Source: Phoenix dactylifera (lineage: Eukaryota; Streptophyta; Magnoliopsida; Arecales; Arecaceae). From it: a stretch of DNA of 64,000 bases. Shown piece by piece: positions 24,501-36,125 of this stretch. Below the pieces are notes generated by a model. It saw only the letters and a program-made list of their open reading frames with translations, searched no databases and was not told where the DNA came from. Made by a program: the position numbers and the translations under genes. The number at the start of each line of letters is the position of its first letter. The first letter of the stretch is position 1. The stretch is from positions 17,958,229-18,022,228 of the forward strand of contig NC_052395.1 in assembly GCF_009389715.1 (NCBI RefSeq). Reading direction: 5' to 3'.

Positions 24501-24826
24501 TCCTTCTTTTTCTTCCTCTCTGTCCGTCTGAGACTCCCTCTCGGTTTCCATCCAAAAGCCACAGCAAACCCCCTAATTAAATCACATCAAAACACTATTC
24601 ACCCTTTGTTTAATATTATTAAATTCCCATTTTGCCCCTAACACTTCAACATATCTACCGTTATGCCATTAACTTTTGATTCCTTCCAATTTTACCCTTA
24701 CCACTTCAATGCATCTACAACTATGCCATTATCTTTTGATTCTTTCCTATTTTACCCCTTATATTAATTGAAAAGGACTATTCTATCCCTTTTTATATAA
24801 AAAAAAAATATTTTGGGGTTATTACA
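21594..24826 (-). repeat. LTR of the TR-GAG element (left copy, 3233 bp)
   Basis: On the + strand it starts TGTCACGACCCCCGCC and ends GGGGTTATTACA. It contains a tandem block near 22397-22710 and pyrimidine-rich tracts near 24440-24530. Short frames within it are not conserved proteins. Confidence 0.95.
22397..22710. repeat. Tandem repeat block inside the left LTR (3 units)
   Basis: Three units of roughly 105-120 bp share GGTGGGTTTTACGCCCCAGG, CGAACCAGCAACAACT and CATGCATA, separated by variable tails. The same block occurs in the right LTR at 27251-27562 and, expanded, in the solo LTR. Confidence 0.92.
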
Positions 24827-24840
24827 TCCTCCCCCCCTTA
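24827..24840 (-). other. Polypurine tract of the TR-GAG element
   Basis: On the - strand TAAGGGGGGGAGGA immediately precedes the LTR start TGTAATAACC, as expected for the plus-strand priming site. Confidence 0.85.
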
Positions 24841-24860
24841 TATAAAATTCGTCCTCGAAT

Positions 24861-26221
24861 TTAAAAGAGTAAATTACCTGTCATAGCTGCATTCGATGTC
24901 TGTGCCTCCTGTGGATTTACCGTGAACACCCTTCCTTGCCCTCTGCCTACTGGAGCTGACAGTTGAGATGGTCCAGCACTCTGCTGTGATGTTTGTGCTT
25001 GACCTCTACCTCTGCCTACAGGCTCCCTACTACTAGGCTTGTCCATCTGCACAGAAGGATAGGATGCCAAAGGCACAAACTGCTGGGTGGCACCCTGCGG
25101 GCATTTTCTGACAAAATGACCCGGCTGTCCACATCTGTAGCACACTCTCTGACCCATTCTGCATCTGCCAGGGTGCTGCTTCCCACATATGCCACATACT
25201 GGCCATGATTGGAACCTAGATTCAGTTCTGGCCATAGTGACTGGAGGACGAGGTACTGATGGTAGAAAAGTATCTTGTGATTGACCTCTTTCCCTCCATT
25301 TCCTCTTACGTGGGGCAGGTGGAGCTGAGCGTACAGACTGCTCCATCGGGCCCTCCGAGAGATCTACTCCCTCAGATCTATCTCTACTGCTTTGCCCTTT
25401 CCCCATACTCATTTTCCTCTGTTCTCTTTCAGCTCTTTCCTCTTTGTTTCTGGTCTCCCACTGTTTTGCTTTATCAATCTAGATAAGGTGGGGACCTCTA
25501 CTGCCAGTACTGCATTATAAAGCGGGGAAATCAGACCCCGCCTGAATCTTTCTATCCTGGCAGCTTCAGTGGGGATGATGTAAGGAGCATACTTCCCCAA
25601 TCTAGTGAACTCACGAGCGTACTTAGATACGCTCATTCCGGGCATCTGCTTCAGCCTCTCAAACTGAAGAGCCCGATTCTGCCTCTCAGCCGGAGACAAG
25701 AACTCATCCATCACTGCTTGCCTGAACTCTTCCCAGGTTGGAGGATTCCTACTGTACAATCTGTCCTCCATATGCCTCTGGTACCAGTCCCAGGCATCTT
25801 CCTTCATTGTAAGCCCTACAAGTTCTATAGCTCTTGCATCAGAACAGGGCAGTCTCCGTATCATCTTTTCAGTCTCCTCCAAGAATCTCTGAGGATCTTC
25901 ACCTTCTTCCCCCTTAAACTCTGGGGTTCTAAGCCTCAGAAATTCCTATACAGTAATCCCCTCATTATCTAGAGCCCGTCTGGCCAAACTTCCTGGCACA
26001 GGTACAGGAGGTGGGATGGATACTACTGACGGGGCAGGAGATTTCCCCCGAGCAATCTGCTCCCTCAGAGCCTGATTTTCCGCCAGTAACCGTTCCATCA
26101 ATGCATCTCTACTTCCTACCTCTCTTTGATCATCAACCCTCCGTCTATCAGCAGGACGAGATTTTTCTCTTTGGGGCTCGATGTATGCGGAACCCGCATC
26201 CAATACTATATCCGACTCCAT
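24861..26221 (-). pseudogene. Ty3/Gypsy-type gag pseudogene
   Basis: Gag is the nucleocapsid/capsid protein of LTR elements. It starts at 26221 (MESDIVLDAG) with a coiled-coil-like segment (MERLLAENQALREQIARG). The capsid-type region follows: FLEETEKMIRRL, DAWDWYQRHMED, WEEFRQAVMDEFLSP and MPGMSVSKYAREF, typical of Retrotrans_gag. Last is a CCHC zinc knuckle, CYRCGQPGHFVRKC, preceded by CGICGKQHPGRC. Two lesions break it: a stop in frame just after EGITV (near 25943), and a one-base frameshift near 25470-25410 between the capsid part and the MSMGKG part. The frame ends at 24861 with no pol behind it. Confidence 0.9.
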
Positions 26222-26428
26222 CCTCTTTCCAGGACGAGCAGGTCCTCTCCTTGGAGGTATTTATTATATATCTACATACTGAGTCACTACACACTGAGTC
26301 ATAAAATGCTTTACTAAATTGTAAATGACCCAGCAAATAGCATAAAAAAAAATCCTATGCTCCATAGTATAATCCTATACTTAATCCTGACTCATCCTAT
26401 TGCTCTGACAGGACTCTTCTTAACCTTT

Positions 26429-26440
26429 GCTCTGATACCA
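26429..26440 (-). other. Primer binding site (initiator tRNA-Met type)
   Basis: On the - strand TGGTATCAGAGC lies five bases inside the LTR ending TGACA. It matches the classic plant iMet-tRNA primer site. Confidence 0.93.
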
Positions 26441-26445
26441 AGCTT

Positions 26446-29400
26446 TGTCACGACCCCCGCCCCGTTTCCGGCGGGCCGCCGCGACGGTCCTAGGGTGCGG
26501 GTAGGCATAAGGCCACCAGCCACCGCGTAGAACCCTACTACCTATCAATCATCAATAAATCTTGAAAAAATTTGGCATGATGCATGCACAAAATGATCAC
26601 TTTTCCTATAGTGACCTGTCAGGATTATCTCAATACATACAACACACTACCTGTCAGAGCAGCAATCACATAATCTGTCACATAATAAACCTGGACAATA
26701 TATAGCAATACATCATCTCAGGCATATAACTCATCTGCACACATATATATATACCTGCTTCCTAATCCATCCATGGTCAAACCCATATCCACAACAGGAT
26801 CTATGACTGTAACTATGCACTATATACAATAGAAGGTTTATAATACACCAAAAGGTATAAACCTCTATCTACATTATACTATACTATGGAGCGGCACAGC
26901 TAGCAAGCAACCACTAATCCTGCTCCTCTCTATACAATACCTGCCCTGCAATCAAAAACACCAAACTGGGGAGTGAGTATATAAATACTCAGTGAGTGGA
27001 GTAGAGAGTACTATGCACATGAGACAAGATATAATCATGGCTCGAGGTAAAATCTCAAGATCAATAACAAGATGAACATGAACTCAACATAAAGAATATG
27101 GAGTAAATCATCAATATCACCACAATCAATATCAACTCATCTGAAGCATATATGGAATAATCAAGTCAACATATATGCCACTCATGAATATATTCAACAG
27201 GTCATAGTACTGAATCATATAAATCAGGTGTCAATAGGCTGAATCATCAACAAGACAGCTATCGGGAGGTGGGTTTTACGCCCCAGGCGAACCAGCAACA
27301 ACTCCCTACTGCCATATGCATACATCGAATATGACACCACACCAATATGTAAATCATCACTAGACAGCTGTCGGAAGGTGGGTTTTACGCCCCAGGCGAA
27401 CCAGCAACAACTCCCTACTGTCACATGCATATGCAGGATAAGACACCATACCGATAACATAAATGCTAGACAGCTATCGGGAGGTGGGTTTTACGCCCCA
27501 GGCGAACCAGCAACAACTCCCTACTGTCACATGCATATGCAGGATAAGACACCACACTGATCATATAAATGCTGGCCAGTATCCAGAACAGAAATCCATC
27601 TCACATCTACATACTAAACGGCACCTCGCGGAAATTCTACATCCGCGGAAAGCCATACTGCACCTCGCGGGGTCTTACTATGCCCGGCGGCAAGCAGAAT
27701 ATAAGTCGTAGGACCGGCCGATCCTACGCCTAGGGCCGTGTCCCCCCTAGGAAGGGACTGGGCTCCGCCCACCCAGAAGGCTACTATGTGCACAAAGGCC
27801 GATGTTCAACCCCATCGACTATAGGTGTCCTGCAGATACTGCCAAGCCATGCATAAATGCCATAATGCACCCTCCCAATACTCTACTAAAAAGGAGTATG
27901 ATCAAGACTACCACTCACTCGATCATGACCCAATCATAAACTAACATCAGGGTTAGGAGTGAGGGTCAAGGAAGTGCAATACAACTCAATATACCACTAA
28001 AAAGGCTCTACAAATCTTTGAAATAGAGAAAATGAAATCAATTTACAAAAGAAATCATTTCATAATTCGGAATCAATTTGATTACTCATCAACCTCTCGT
28101 AATTCCTCTCAATGTTCCCTCAAATGCATATACAGAATAATCAAGCATGGAGAATCAAGATTATAGAGGAATCTACTACAATATCAGTCAATATGCACAA
28201 GTGGAATCAATTCACACTTGGCGACATTCATGAAAATGAATTAAGAATGCTCATGGTGCAAAGTACATGACTCCCACTCACAAGTCTTTGAAATAGATGA
28301 AATGAAATCACTTTACAAAAGATGTCATTTCCCAATTCAGATCCATCGTAATTCCTCTCAATGTTCCCTCGAATGCATGTACAGAATAATCAAGTATGAA
28401 GAACAAAATATAGAGGAATCTACAACAACAATTAATCAATAGGCTTAGGTGGAATCAAGTCACACTGGCAACATTCATGAAAATGAATAAGGAATGCTCA
28501 TGGTGCAAAGTACATGACTCCCACTCACCTGTCAATCTGGCACAGCCCTGATACGCCTCCAAAACTTTATGGTAGGCAGTAGGGGCTTCTTCTTCTTGCT
28601 CCCTAACTTCTTGCCCAACTGTGACATGCATTTATAATACATTTAGTTTTGTATCAAGGTCATAATCTACGTGCCAATTATAATATAGGGAACTTTAATT
28701 GATTCAACTCCTCCGTTCCCTAAATCTTTTCTTTTCTTTCTCTTTTTCTTTTTCTATTAATTAACTCATCATTTATGTGTATTAGGGACTCCCTTGCACG
28801 AGTACAAGGTCTCCCTTAGCCTAATCTAGGCTTAATACCCTATTATGGCATGAAATCCCTTATTTTCCACCCGGATGAACAGTAACCCGAACTGACAGTG
28901 GGTTACTTCATCCCGGTTTTGATCCACTTTCAGGACTCCAAATTTGATGAAATTTTTACCTAACATTCTACACTCATAGAGGATTCCAAAGAGATAACAT
29001 GCATCATCATCGGAGGCCGTTTGACCCCCTAAATAATTTGCCAAAGTTGGGACTTCGACACAGTTTTTCCGTAGTGCCGGAAAAATTTGTTAAAATCCGA
29101 TTCTTCCTCTTTTAACCACCTCTACAACCCTTATCCGACCCCTCTAGACTATATCCACCCTTTGTATAGCCTAATGTCATCAAAAGACTAGATAGGGACG
29201 GATATTTACCTTTTTCTTTTTGGAAATCGAGGTCTTTGCGTAGAGGGGAAGGAGATCTACACTTTTTCCTTCAGCTGGCAGCGCAACCGGGATCTCCTTC
29301 TTCTTCCTTTCTTCCTTTCCTTTCCTCTTCCTTTCTTCCTTTCCTTTCCTCTCCTTCTTTTTCTTCCTCTCTGTCCGTCTGAGACTCCCTCTCGGTTTCC

Positions 29401-29676
29401 ATCCAAAAGCCACAGCAAACCCCCTAATTAAATCACATCAAAACACTATTCACCCTTTGTTTAATATTATTAAATTCCCATTTTGCCCCTAACACTTCAA
29501 CATATCTACCGTTATGCCATTAACTTTTGATTCCTTCCAATTTTACCCTTACCACTTCAATGCATCTACAACTATGCCATTATCTTTTGATTCTTTCCTA
29601 TTTTACCCCTTATATTAATTGAAAAGGACTATTCTATCCCTTTTTATATAAAAAAAAATATTTTGGGGTTATTACA
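26446..29676 (-). repeat. LTR of the TR-GAG element (right copy, 3231 bp)
   Basis: Nearly identical to the left LTR along its whole length. Because the element is on the - strand, this is the functional 5' LTR. Differences seen include a shorter C run near 27742, a shorter A run near 29650, and changes near 27076, 28981, 29043, 29109, 29290 and 29300. Confidence 0.95.
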
Positions 29677-29681
29677 GAACG

Positions 29682-31931
29682 GCTCTCCTACACAGTTCTT
29701 CGAGTCGGTGATTGGTCTTAAACAAGGTTGCCAGTTGTCCCCATTGCTCTTTATTCTTTGCTTTGATACACTATTTGAGGGCTTTTCGACACACGGTTGA
29801 GCAGCATGCCCTGGAGGTGTATAGCCCGGTGTCGGGGGCCTTCCAGATATCGCATCTTTTATTCACCAATGACTATCTATTGTTGGCTCAAGCGATGCAG
29901 CGGGCGGCGAGGGTGGTCCGTGACATTCTGGATAATCACTGTTCTACCTTGGGTCAGCAGGTGAACCACGCCAAGTCTGCTATCTGTTTTAGTCCGAGGA
30001 TTCAATCGCAGGTCAAGGCTTCCATCAAAGAGATCCTGGGCGTGGGGGAGCAGGAGGGCACCATGAGGTATCTTGTGGTTCCCATCACTGGTCGGCGTCT
30101 TCGGCGTACTGATTGTTCAAAGATTGAGCTGAGTATCAGATGCAGACTGGAGGGATGGCAGATGGATGCTCTTTCTATGATGGGACAGATCACCCTAGTG
30201 CGGTCGATCTTGAGCTCGATGCCGGTGTACTTGTTGGCTAACACATCGGTGTTGACGACTCTCTTGAGGTCATTGGAGCAGATGTTCAGAGATTTCATAT
30301 GGGGCAGGCAAGAGGGCAGGAGGGGCACTCACCTGATGGCGTGGGAGGTTATTTGCCAGCCACTCGAACATGGTGGATTGGGGGTCCAGTCATTGCTGAT
30401 GAGGCGGGAGGTTTTAGTGGTGCGGCACACCGCCAGGTTTATCTTGGAGCCGGACAGCCTGTAGAGCGGCCTTTTGAGGGCCAAGTATGGAGCCTACTTG
30501 ACTGGGGTGGAGCTTCGGGCCGGGCGTTATTGTTCCTTCATATGGCGGGAGATTTGTTCCTTCGCCTAGTTGGTGCTACCGGCGATCAAATGGATGATTG
30601 GGGATGGACAGTCTGTTGATGTTCTGGAGGGTAGGTGGTTGACGGAGCTTCTACTCTGTTGGATGCCGATGATGGTCGACTCGGGGAGGTTGGCCGTACT
30701 CAGAGTCAGTGATCTAATGGTTTCTGGCGAGGGCCGGTGGGATGAGAGTTTGATTAGGGAGGCCTTCGGAGTGTAGTTAGCTGAGAGGGTACTTGCCATC
30801 CCGATGCCCCAGGGTGGGTTGGACAGACTGGTGTGGGCGGCGTCTGAATCAGCTAGGGTGTGGTCGGCTGATATACAGGTGGTGCTGAGGGGCAAGATGG
30901 CCAGACAGTGTGATGGCAGTTAGATCTGGAGGATGCAAGTCCACCCTCGAGTGGCATTATTCATCTGGAAGGTGGTCTGGGACTGCCTGCCCACTAGATA
31001 TATGCTGGCGAGGAGGGGAGTCAGGATTCCGCTGATGTGTGTGGATTGCCTGGATTCGGTGGAGACTATTAGCCATGTTTTATTTGAGTACCCCCAGGTA
31101 GCTCAGGTTTGGAGGAGGGTATCATTTCCCTTTCTGGGGTCCGGTGTCACGATGGGGGAGTTCCTTCAGCAGGTGAGGTATGCCATATGATCTCCGAGCA
31201 CAGTAGGGTGGGGCATTGCTGCAGTTTACTTAGAATACCATATTTGACTGGATAAGAACGACCAAGTTTTTGAGGATAGGAGGGCTCTCATGAGGTCTGT
31301 TGTGGAGCGAGCCCTCCACCAGGCAGTGGAGGTCATTGAGACTGTTGAGACTGATTCATCTATGGTGGCTAGGGACATCTGGGGGCCCCTCTATGCTTCT
31401 ATAGTGCTTAGGTTTGCTCTTGTTTCTTGGGAGCCCCCACCTTCTGGTTATCTCAAGATGAATTTTGATAGGAGCTTGCCCGACGGTGGCGATGGTACAG
31501 GAGCGGCATTTGTGATTAGAGGCTATGGTTTCAGGTTGATTGCTGGGGGGCGGTCCTTCGAGGCATCAGCATTTGGGGCAGACCTTAGGGCTACATGGGA
31601 GGGACTCTCCTATGCGAGACATGTTCTGGAGGTAGGTTACATCATCCTGAAGGGAGACTTAGCCTCGCTGATCGAGCGCCTACGAGAGGGGAGGCCGAAG
31701 GAGGCAGAGCATCCTCTTTTAGTTGACACATGTCGGTTGCTTTGGGAGTGTTGTGTGGTCCAGGCTAGAAACGTTCCATGGGAGGCGAACCAGGCTGCTG
31801 ACTGGGTTGCCTCATTCGCTGCTCATCATTCGGGAGGTGTCCTCTGGACCCAGTTGTTTTCCATTCCTTCGGCTTTATATAGTCTTATTGCTAGTGATGC
31901 AGCTGACTGTGCTTATGTGAGTGTAGTGTGA
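29682..31931 (+). pseudogene. LINE ORF2 pseudogene, right part: RT palm/thumb, zf-RVT and RNase H
   Basis: It continues the RT after the LTR insertion: domain B reads FFESVIGLKQGCQLSPLLF. A frameshift and stop follow, then an open frame at 29712-30464. Where domain C should read FADD it reads FTND, so the catalytic YADD-type motif is damaged. The thumb is GWQMDALSMMGQITLVRSIL. A zinc-binding reverse-transcriptase-associated domain (zf-RVT) follows at 30933-31190 (PRVALFIWKVVWDCLPTR). Finally an RNase H domain covers 31437-31830 (LKMNFDRSLPDGG, GADLRATWEGLSYAR, EANQAADWVA), typical of plant L1 elements. Several stops and frameshifts separate these pieces. Confidence 0.9.
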
Positions 31932-32420
31932 GCAGCCGATGTACTGAAAAAAAAAGGCTAAAGCCCACCCGCACGCATAATCTCTTCATGTGGAGGTACC
32001 ATCAGAAAAGAAAAACATGGCATTCCTTCGTAGGGGGATGTCGACATCCCGCGCTGCAACGCAAGAACCGGCACTTCAGCTTGCCAAGGCCGGAGGACGA
32101 AGAGCAGTATCTCCTCATGCACGAATTCGGAATGCTCCGAGCAGCAAGGAACCCTAAGAAAATTTGACGGAAGGGATACTCGACCCACGACTCAAGAATC
32201 CCACGAAATTTAGGAGAAGCGCACGCGGATCTCAGGTCGGAATGGAGGATTGTCGAAAAGAGTCCATGTGCATGACCACAACAACCAATATGCTGGACAA
32301 GATGCAAAATGATGGGTTTCCCGGTCTAGAAGACACAAGCCAAGCATGGGAGGAGCATTACCGGTAAGAAAAAAAAGAAAATGCATCAAGGCCCTGGCCT
32401 CTCACATTAACTAATAAGAA

Positions 32421-32450
<30 letters not shown>
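32421..32450. repeat. (AAT)n microsatellite
   Basis: Ten or so AAT/ATA units. Confidence 0.95.
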
Positions 32451-32453
<3 letters not shown>

Positions 32454-32502
32454 ATGTATACTCTTCTAAATATCAAATTTTGCATGAATGCTCTCTTAAA
32501 AT

Positions 32503-32507
<5 letters not shown>

Positions 32508-32571
<64 letters not shown>
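32508..32571. repeat. (TA)n microsatellite
   Basis: About 31 uninterrupted TA units. Confidence 0.95.
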
Positions 32572-32573
<2 letters not shown>

Positions 32574-33808
32574 TACTTTCGTAAAATTGCCTACACCATC
32601 TAATGACGTTAAAAAATTAATAATTTCAAACTAAAATAACTAAAATACTCTTAATGGGTAGTGTGCAAAAAAAATTATTTATGAGGCAATGACGATGGAG
32701 GACATAAAAATAATTTCAAAATTTTATTTTATTTTTAATTAAAATAAATATTATTTTTATTATTGGTGTTAGAAGAACTATTATATTACGGATATTTGTA
32801 AAATAGTATTTTATGAGAATACAAAAATAAATATAAATTTTAAGAGGGTATTTAATAAATTTAAATTTCTAGAAGGACATTAATGAAGAAAAAACCTCAA
32901 ACGAACGAAAGAAAGAAAGATAACGAGGCTCCCACGCGAATTTAGTACCACGACAGGTGTCTCTCAATCTTCCCGAATCTGTTACGGCAGCTAAAAACCC
33001 TTCATTCTGCTGACCCAAATGCCCTCAAGCAGTCACATCTACTAGAGGTGGGCATTGGGCCGGGCCGCCCATGGCCTGGCATGGCCCGGTACGAAGCGGG
33101 CCGTGCCAGGCACGGCTCATAAAAGGGGGTCGGGCTGGGTTAAGGAGTGGCACGGCCCGCTTGCTACAGTAATAGGCCGTGCTAGGCACGGCTAGAGTTG
33201 GGCACTGGGTCGGGCCGCCCATGGCCCGGCACGAAGCGGGCCGTGCCTGGCACGGCCCGCGTGCTACAGTACCGGGCCGTGCCTGGCACGGCCCATTAAA
33301 GGGGGCCTTGCTGGGTTGCCATTTTCTGGCCCGCGGGCCGAGCCCGGCACGGCCCATTAGGGCCTGGGCTGGCACGGCCTGCGGGCCAAGCACGGCACGG
33401 CCCGCGGGCCAAGAACGGCACGGCCCATAAGGGCCTAGGCCGAGCACGGCCCGCGAGCCAGCCCGGAACGGCCCATAAGGGCCTGAACCGGGCCTGGCAC
33501 GGCTCGTCTCCCTTAAAATAAATGAAAATAATTTTTTTTAATAAACTAATAAATATTGAAAACTAAGAATTTATTAATATAAAGCCACCTTAATGGTGGG
33601 AGGTTTGGCATAGACCCCTACCAGTTTATTAATTTAAATCAAAATGGTACATGAAGGGAGGTTTGGATTTTGGACCTTGGTCTGACCTCCAGAATACAAT
33701 AAGGAAGGAGAAAAAATAGAGATGACTCACTTTAACAATTAAAAAAATAAAAATGTACAATTATAAAAAATTAAGAAATCTTACTAATCATCAGTGATTC
33801 AGTATTCA

Positions 33809-35833
33809 CTATTCAGTAGTGTTTGTATCATCATCATCAGAGGATGTTGTATTATGTCCACCTTTATCTTGAAGTCTCGCCTCAGCATCCAACCAATCTT
33901 TGAAGCAGAGAAGCATCTCAACCGTTTCGCCAGTCATCCTACTTCTCTTTTCGTCAAGAACACGCCAACCTGCACTAAAAGCGGATTCCGATGCTACTGT
34001 GGACATCGGCACAGCTAAAATATCGCGTGCAATTGCAGACATAACAGGATATTGATTTTTAACACTCTTCTACCAAGATAATACATCTAGACTCTCTATT
34101 TGATTTTCATCATATGCAGACTGAAGATCATTTCATAAATAAAATTCTAGTTCACTACTTAAAGATGAAGAAGATGAAAATGAACTTGAAGCATGTGTGT
34201 GTTTTCTCTATGCAATGAATGAAAAAATAGATGACGAACGAGAACTACTAGAAGAAGAAATAGAGCTTTGTACGGAGAATCTAGATCCACGAATTTTTTC
34301 ATCATATATAGCATAAATATCATAAAAAAGTTGTTTTACCTCAATTTTAGCAGGTTCAGAATCTTGAATCATATTTTCACAGTATGCATCAAGTAAAATT
34401 AGCACGCCATTCAATTTAACTCTTGGATCAAATACAGCAGCTAAGTTATGCATAGGACATATCTTGTCCCAATACTCATTCCATTTAGATTCCATTTGTT
34501 CAATAATAGGTATTAAAACATCATCATATCTATGTTCTCCAAATTTTTGACTAATTATATATGCTTGTTGTAAAAATGAACATGAAGTTGGATAATAAAT
34601 ACCAGAAAGAACATTAGTAGCATTATAAAAACTAAGCAAAAAATTTTCCAAAATTTTTCCTTTATTCCAATCAGTTTTAGTCAATGTAAAGCCTAATCCA
34701 CGATCATTAATATATGCACTTAATAAGTTTTTATATGGGTATGCATCATGTATCATGCTATATGTTGAGTTCCAACGAGTAATTACATCAAGTTTAAATT
34801 TTTTAAAACGTTTACCATGATTTATACATAGTTCCTTAAATTCTTGAAGTCTTGAACTTGAAGCATGAATAAAAGAAACTGCATTTCTAATTTTTGAAAT
34901 CACATCTTGAATCATGCCCATGCCAGCTTGAACAGAAAGATTTAAGATATGACATGCACATCTAATATGCAATAAATTTCCATTTAACATGGGATGCAAT
35001 GAGTCCTTTAATAATGTAACAGCAGAATTATTATTAGATGCATTATCAAAAGTAATAGACATAATTTTATCATTAATATTATATGAACATGCAGTTTGAT
35101 AAATGACATTTGAAATTTGTTGCCCAGAATGTGGAAAATCAAAAGCACGAAAAGCAAGAATACGTTTATTTAATTGCCAATCATTATCAATATAATGAGC
35201 AGTAATGGCAATAAAACAATTACTACCTACAGATGCTGACCAAATATCAGAAGTTAATGAAATTTTTACATTTAAAGTAGAGAGTGTTTCAATTAAACTT
35301 TGTCTCATTGCTAAAAAGTTAGTCATAGCTACTCTTCTAAATGTACGCCTACTAGTTCTTTTGTAAGCAGGTTGTAGGTTTAATTGAACATATTCTTCAA
35401 AATTAAAAGATTCACATAAACTAAAAGGTAATTCATCCTTAACTATCCATTTTACAAGTGCTTTTCTTTGATTTTCTTGATTATATGCAAAATTACCTAC
35501 AAGTGATCTCCCTTGTATATTAAGGGTACTTTGAGTTTGAGTATGAGAATCATGCATCCTATGACTCTCTTGATGTCTTTTTAAATGGTCTGTTCCCCCA
35601 CTACTACTACAACTATAAAGTTTGGCACATTTTTTACATTTTGCTTTCCAGACTCCATCAACCATAATTCTATCAAATTCATTCCATACAGCACTAGTCC
35701 TCTTACGAGAAGAGGTTTGATCTCCACTTGGTTCACTAGTTCTAGAGGAACTAGGAACATGGGGTTGGGGATTAGTTTCTTCTCCCTCAGAAACAGGAGG
35801 AATGCCAAAATGACTTTCCTCAAAAGATGACAT
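33809..35833 (-). pseudogene. hAT transposase pseudogene (BED zinc finger, hAT core, dimerisation domain)
   Basis: This would be the Ac/hAT-type cut-and-paste transposase. Translation starts at 35833 (MSSFEESHFG). A BED zinc finger lies at residues about 47-91 (CKKC, then HLKRHQESH). The RNase-H-like core shows LTSDIWS (Asp196) and MSITFDNASNN (Asp263), two expected acidic residues, then CHILNLSVQAG, VITRWNSTYSM and LAAVFDPRVKL. The first stop comes after residue 541 (34208). The same frame continues through two more stops to SESAFSAGWRVLDEKRSRM, the hAT dimerisation motif, ending at 33809. Three in-frame stops in the serine-rich linker with no frameshift indicate recent decay. Relatives are RICESLEEPER/DAYSLEEPER-like transposases. 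Confidence 0.92.
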
Positions 35834-36117
35834 ATCTAAATTGATGAATGCAAAAAATAAAAACTAACCACAAGGAGGAATTGAGTAGAGGGTCAGAGGG
35901 CAGAGGTAGAGCCGAAATTCTGAGCTTCCTCTTGTGCTCTCAACAGGAGTGATCTTCTCTTCTCAACAGGAACCTCCTCTTATGTAGCACTTGAACACTT
36001 GCTAAATGCAAACTAAAAATTAAATTGCTAGAAGAGCACTTTAAAAGAGAGAAATAGTAGTAATAGAGAAGGAGAGAATAGTTGGTTTGGTGTGGTGAGA
36101 ATGAGAGAGGAAAGGGG

Positions 36118-36125
36118 TATTTATA
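36118..36125 (-). promoter_or_regulatory. Probable TATA box of the hAT transposase
   Basis: TATAAATA on the - strand lies 285 bp upstream of the transposase start. A homologous TATTTATAGG stretch survives in the outer, non-coding element near 36640. Position and sequence only; no transcript evidence. Confidence 0.5.

Larger units (their letters stand above)
21594..29676 (-). mobile_element. Young 8.1-kb LTR retrotransposon with gag only (TR-GAG type)
   Basis: Two near-identical LTRs (21594-24826 and 26446-29676) bound a 1.6-kb internal region. The 5-bp target-site duplication GAACG is at 21589-21593 and 29677-29681, inside the LINE. On the - strand the order is LTR, tRNA-iMet primer site, gag, polypurine tract, LTR. 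LTR ends are TG...CA. Only gag is encoded: no protease, reverse transcriptase, RNase H or integrase was found. By eye the LTRs differ by about six substitutions and two homopolymer indels, so insertion was recent. The gag type suggests a Ty3/Gypsy-derived, non-autonomous element. Confidence 0.93.
20270..31952 (+). mobile_element. 5'-truncated L1-type LINE, split by an LTR retrotransposon
   Basis: LINE sequence occupies 20270-21593 and 29682-31952 (about 3.6 kb together). It begins inside the endonuclease domain and ends in an A run. The 13-bp target-site duplication AAAGGCTAAAGCC flanks it at 20257-20269 and 31953-31965. The 5' truncation and poly(A) tail fit target-primed reverse transcription. 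The split lies between codons of the reverse transcriptase (ILVN / GSPT) and is filled by the 21594-29676 element. Confidence 0.93.
31966..33034. other. Intergenic DNA with two microsatellites
   Basis: A moderately GC-rich part (31966-32390) has short frames on both strands that match nothing I recognise. After it come an (ATA)n tract (32421-32450), a (TA)n tract (32508-32571) and AT-rich sequence up to the hAT target site. Confidence 0.5.

Noticed and set aside
33025..33447. 140-residue - strand frame rich in G, P, A and R
   Set aside because: It is a translation of the GGCACGGCCC subterminal array of the hAT element.
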